Shown here: piece by piece, positions 41,072 through 42,854 of the stretch | Layout of the letters: every line of letters begins with the position of its first letter | How positions within the stretch are numbered: position 1 is the first letter of the stretch | Assembly: GCA_900556555.1 (NCBI GenBank) | Contig: USPF01000014.1 | Coordinates: 1-42,854, forward strand | DNA: 42,854 nt | Origin: an uncultured Blautia sp. | Lineage (GTDB): Bacteria > Bacillota > Clostridia > Lachnospirales > Lachnospiraceae | Direction: 5' to 3' | Notes under the pieces: model-generated | Databases searched by the model: none | Seen by the model: only the letters and a program-made list of their open reading frames with translations | Told to the model about the DNA's origin: nothing | Made by a program: the position numbers and the translations under genes

Positions 41072-42325
41072 ATGGCAAAGAAAAGGAATATTATCGTAGG
41101 ACAATCAGGAGGACCGACATCAGTTATTAACTCCAGTCTTGCCGGTGTTTATAAAAATGCAATTGAACGTGGATTTAATAAAGTATATGGTATGTTACAT
41201 GGTGTGCAGGGGTTATTAGATGAACAGTATGTAGATCTTTCTACCCAGATTCATTCTGAACTGGATATTGAACTGCTGAAAAGAACACCATCTGCATTTT
41301 TAGGCTCCTGCCGTTTCAAAATGCCGGAGATTCATGAAGACAGAAACATTTACGAAAAGATTTTTGAGATTTTAAATAAACTGGATATTGAAGCATTTAT
41401 CTATATCGGTGGAAATGATTCCATGGATACTATCAAAAAACTTTCTGATTATGCAATCCTCACAGGACAAAGCCAGAAATTCCTGGGTGTTCCAAAGACA
41501 ATTGATAATGACCTGGCACTGACAGACCATACACCTGGATTCGGAAGTGCAGCAAAATACATCGGTGCTTCTACAAAAGAAGTAATCCGTGATGCACAGG
41601 GACTGACCTACAAGAAGAGCATGATTACAGTTATGGAGATCATGGGACGTAATGCAGGATGGCTTACCGGTGCAACAGCCCTTGCTAAGACAGAAGACTG
41701 TGATGGCCCTGATTTAATCTACCTTCCGGAAGTAGCTTTTGATATTGATAAATTCCTCACAAAAGTAAAAGAATTGCTAAAGAAAAAATCTTCTATTGTT
41801 ATTGCTGTGTCTGAAGGAATTAAACTTGCAGACGGCCGTTATGTATGTGAGCTTGGCAGCGTAGGCGATTATGTGGATGCATTTGGTCACAAACAGCTTC
41901 AGGGAACGGCTACCTATCTTGCAAACTTCCTGGCAGCAGAGTGCAACTGCAAAACAAGAGCTGTGGAACTTTCTACACTTCAGAGAAGTGCATCTCATAT
42001 GGCATCCCGTGTGGATATTGATGAAGCATTTATGGTAGGCGGTGCAGCAGTAAAAGCAGCAGATGAAGGCGATACAGGAAAGATGGTTGTAATCGACCGT
42101 GTATCAGATGATCCATACATGAGTGCTACTGGTATCTACGATGTACATAGAATTGCAAATGAAGAAAAACTGGTTCCAAGAGAATGGATGAACAGAGAAG
42201 GAAATTATGTGACAAAAGATTTTGTTGATTATATCAAACCTCTGATTCAGGGAGACTATCAGCCAATCATGGTAAATGGTCTGCCAAGACATCTTGTTTT
42301 AAAAACTAAAAAACAGGGAAGATAA
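41072..42325 (+). CDS. pfp: Pyrophosphate-dependent 6-phosphofructokinase
   Basis: This 417-residue enzyme starts at ATG 41072, where AAGGAGG is well spaced. The PFKA-family fold has two positions that tell the phosphoryl donor: ATP enzymes have GGDGS and PGTIDND, while here the sequence reads GGNDS (D116) and PKTIDND (K142), the signature of PPi-dependent enzymes. MGRNAGW is the substrate-binding segment. It phosphorylates fructose-6-phosphate reversibly. It lies just upstream of pyruvate phosphate dikinase, the other PPi-linked glycolytic enzyme, though each has its own promoter. Length is that of the clostridial 'long' PFP subgroup. Confidence 0.93.
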   Translation: MAKKRNIIVGQSGGPTSVINSSLAGVYKNAIERGFNKVYGMLHGVQGLLDEQYVDLSTQIHSELDIELLKRTPSAFLGSCRFKMPEIHEDRNIYEKIFEILNKLDIEAFIYIGGNDSMDTIKKLSDYAILTGQSQKFLGVPKTIDNDLALTDHTPGFGSAAKYIGASTKEVIRDAQGLTYKKSMITVMEIMGRNAGWLTGATALAKTEDCDGPDLIYLPEVAFDIDKFLTKVKELLKKKSSIVIAVSEGIKLADGRYVCELGSVGDYVDAFGHKQLQGTATYLANFLAAECNCKTRAVELSTLQRSASHMASRVDIDEAFMVGGAAVKAADEGDTGKMVVIDRVSDDPYMSATGIYDVHRIANEEKLVPREWMNREGNYVTKDFVDYIKPLIQGDYQPIMVNGLPRHLVLKTKKQGR

Positions 42326-42344
42326 GAAAAACAACACTAAGAAG

Positions 42345-42375
42345 GCAGCCTGGAAATCAGTCCGGGCTGCTTTTT
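42345..42375 (+). terminator. Terminator after pfp
   Basis: GCAGCC (42345-42350) pairs with GGCTGC (42365-42370), extended by TGGA/TCCG, and is followed by five T. Confidence 0.88.
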
Positions 42376-42429
42376 GTGCGAGAAATTGAAAAAATTTCCC
42401 TGTTTTGGAAAGAAATTAAAAAAACTTGC

Positions 42430-42484
42430 TTGACTATCTACCTTCTTATGTTAAAATAGATGTGTGCGGACAATTTGCCCGCAC
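42430..42484 (+). promoter_or_regulatory. ppdK promoter and leader hairpin
   Basis: TTGACT (42430-42435), 16 nt, TAAAAT (42452-42457). A GC-rich hairpin GTGCGG (42464-42469)/CCGCAC (42479-42484) lies at the predicted 5' end of the mRNA and may stabilise it. Confidence 0.65.
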
Positions 42485-42542
42485 CGAAGAATGTAAACAA
42501 ATGTTTATTTTCTAGTAAGTACATTTAGGAGGAATGTTCAAA

Positions 42543-42854
42543 ATGGCAAAATGGGTTTATATGTTTACCGAAGGTAACGCAACCATGAGAAACCTGCTTG
42601 GTGGTAAAGGTGCTAACCTTGCAGAAATGACAAGCCTGGGACTCCCAGTACCTCAGGGATTCACTGTTACAACAGAGGCATGTACACAGTATTATGAGGA
42701 TGGCAGAAAGATCAATGACGAAATTATGGGTCAGATCATGGAAGCTATCGTAAAATTAGAAGAAATCACAGGAAAAAAATTCGGAGATAAAGAAAATCCT
42801 CTTCTTGTTTCCGTTCGTTCCGGAGCAAGATCTTCTATGCCGGGTATGATAGTA
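42543..42854 (+). CDS. ppdK: Pyruvate, phosphate dikinase (partial, 3' end outside window)
   Basis: These are the first 104 residues of the enzyme that interconverts pyruvate + ATP + Pi and PEP + AMP + PPi. The beginning [20 protein letters not shown], then [20 protein letters not shown] and [13 protein letters not shown], is the ATP-grasp nucleotide-binding domain of PPDK. TAGGAGG lies 9 nt before the ATG. With the PPi-dependent phosphofructokinase upstream it indicates PPi-linked glycolysis. The rest of the gene lies beyond the window. Confidence 0.97.
   Translation, partial: MAKWVYMFTEGNATMRNLLGGKGANLAEMTSLGLPVPQGFTVTTEACTQYYEDGRKINDEIMGQIMEAIVKLEEITGKKFGDKENPLLVSVRSGARSSMPGMIV

Noticed and set aside
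1..42854. CRISPR arrays, tRNA/rRNA genes, insertion sequences or prophage genes
   Set aside because: Reading both strands I found no regular direct-repeat array, no tRNA-like cloverleaf, no rRNA sequence and no transposase, integrase or phage structural protein.

Overview
The window looks like chromosomal DNA from a low-to-mid G+C anaerobic Firmicute, most likely a gut Lachnospiraceae (Blautia/Dorea-like). This is inferred from strong AGGAGG-type ribosome binding sites, a cytoplasmic Fe-S/flavin electron economy, PPi-dependent glycolytic enzymes, a single-chain glycyl-tRNA synthetase and a ROK regulator. Most genes read on the + strand. There is no rRNA, tRNA, CRISPR array, phage or transposase gene. 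The window opens inside an F420-ligase-like gene (- strand) and closes inside ppdK.

Metal/chelate region (1.2-12.1 kb): (i) a fused M14 deacylase-methyltransferase with a complete Nik/Opp-type ABC importer (two permeases, one binding protein, two ATPases); (ii) a BtuFCD/FecBCD-type importer; (iii) a possible 43-codon ORF, a DJ-1/PfpI protein and a CsoR/RcnR-family metal-sensing repressor. Each of the three units starts with the same promoter architecture: a 19-nt C-tract/G-tract element whose last bases are the -35 box, followed 16-17 nt later by a -10 box. The simplest reading is a local metal or metallophore regulon with the repressor inside it.

Carbon region (12.2-15.4 kb): a ROK repressor diverges from a mannitol dehydrogenase/fructuronate reductase family gene.

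Redox operon (15.45-27.25 kb): one promoter carrying Rex-like operators drives an uninterrupted 13-gene operon that ends at a strong terminator. It encodes an LDH-fold enzyme with the malate-dehydrogenase specificity arginine, HdrB-HdrC-HdrA, MvhD/FlxD, two Fe-S subunits, an NAD(P)H/FAD subunit (FlxCBA-like), a 2Fe-2S/4Fe-4S protein, a fumarate reductase-type flavoprotein, both subunits of class I fumarase and a three-helix membrane protein. The genes give oxaloacetate -> malate -> fumarate -> succinate, with a soluble NADH-oxidising, heterodisulfide-reductase-like module beside the fumarate reductase. I infer an electron-bifurcating fumarate reductase (NADH to fumarate plus ferredoxin). This is the strongest candidate for an undescribed system here.

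Housekeeping region (27.4-42.9 kb): an esterase-like hydrolase, a small conserved protein, a membrane-anchored HAD phosphatase (- strand), an M14 carboxypeptidase, a PRTase-like protein, an M16C peptidase, era, recO, a MATE exporter, glycyl-tRNA synthetase, a CapA-like protein, PPi-dependent phosphofructokinase and the start of pyruvate phosphate dikinase. Between glycyl-tRNA synthetase and capA lies an unannotated type I toxin-antitoxin locus of Fst/par architecture: a 28-residue hydrophobic peptide on the - strand faces a short + strand RNA. The two share a bidirectional terminator and have repeats that can pair over the toxin start codon.
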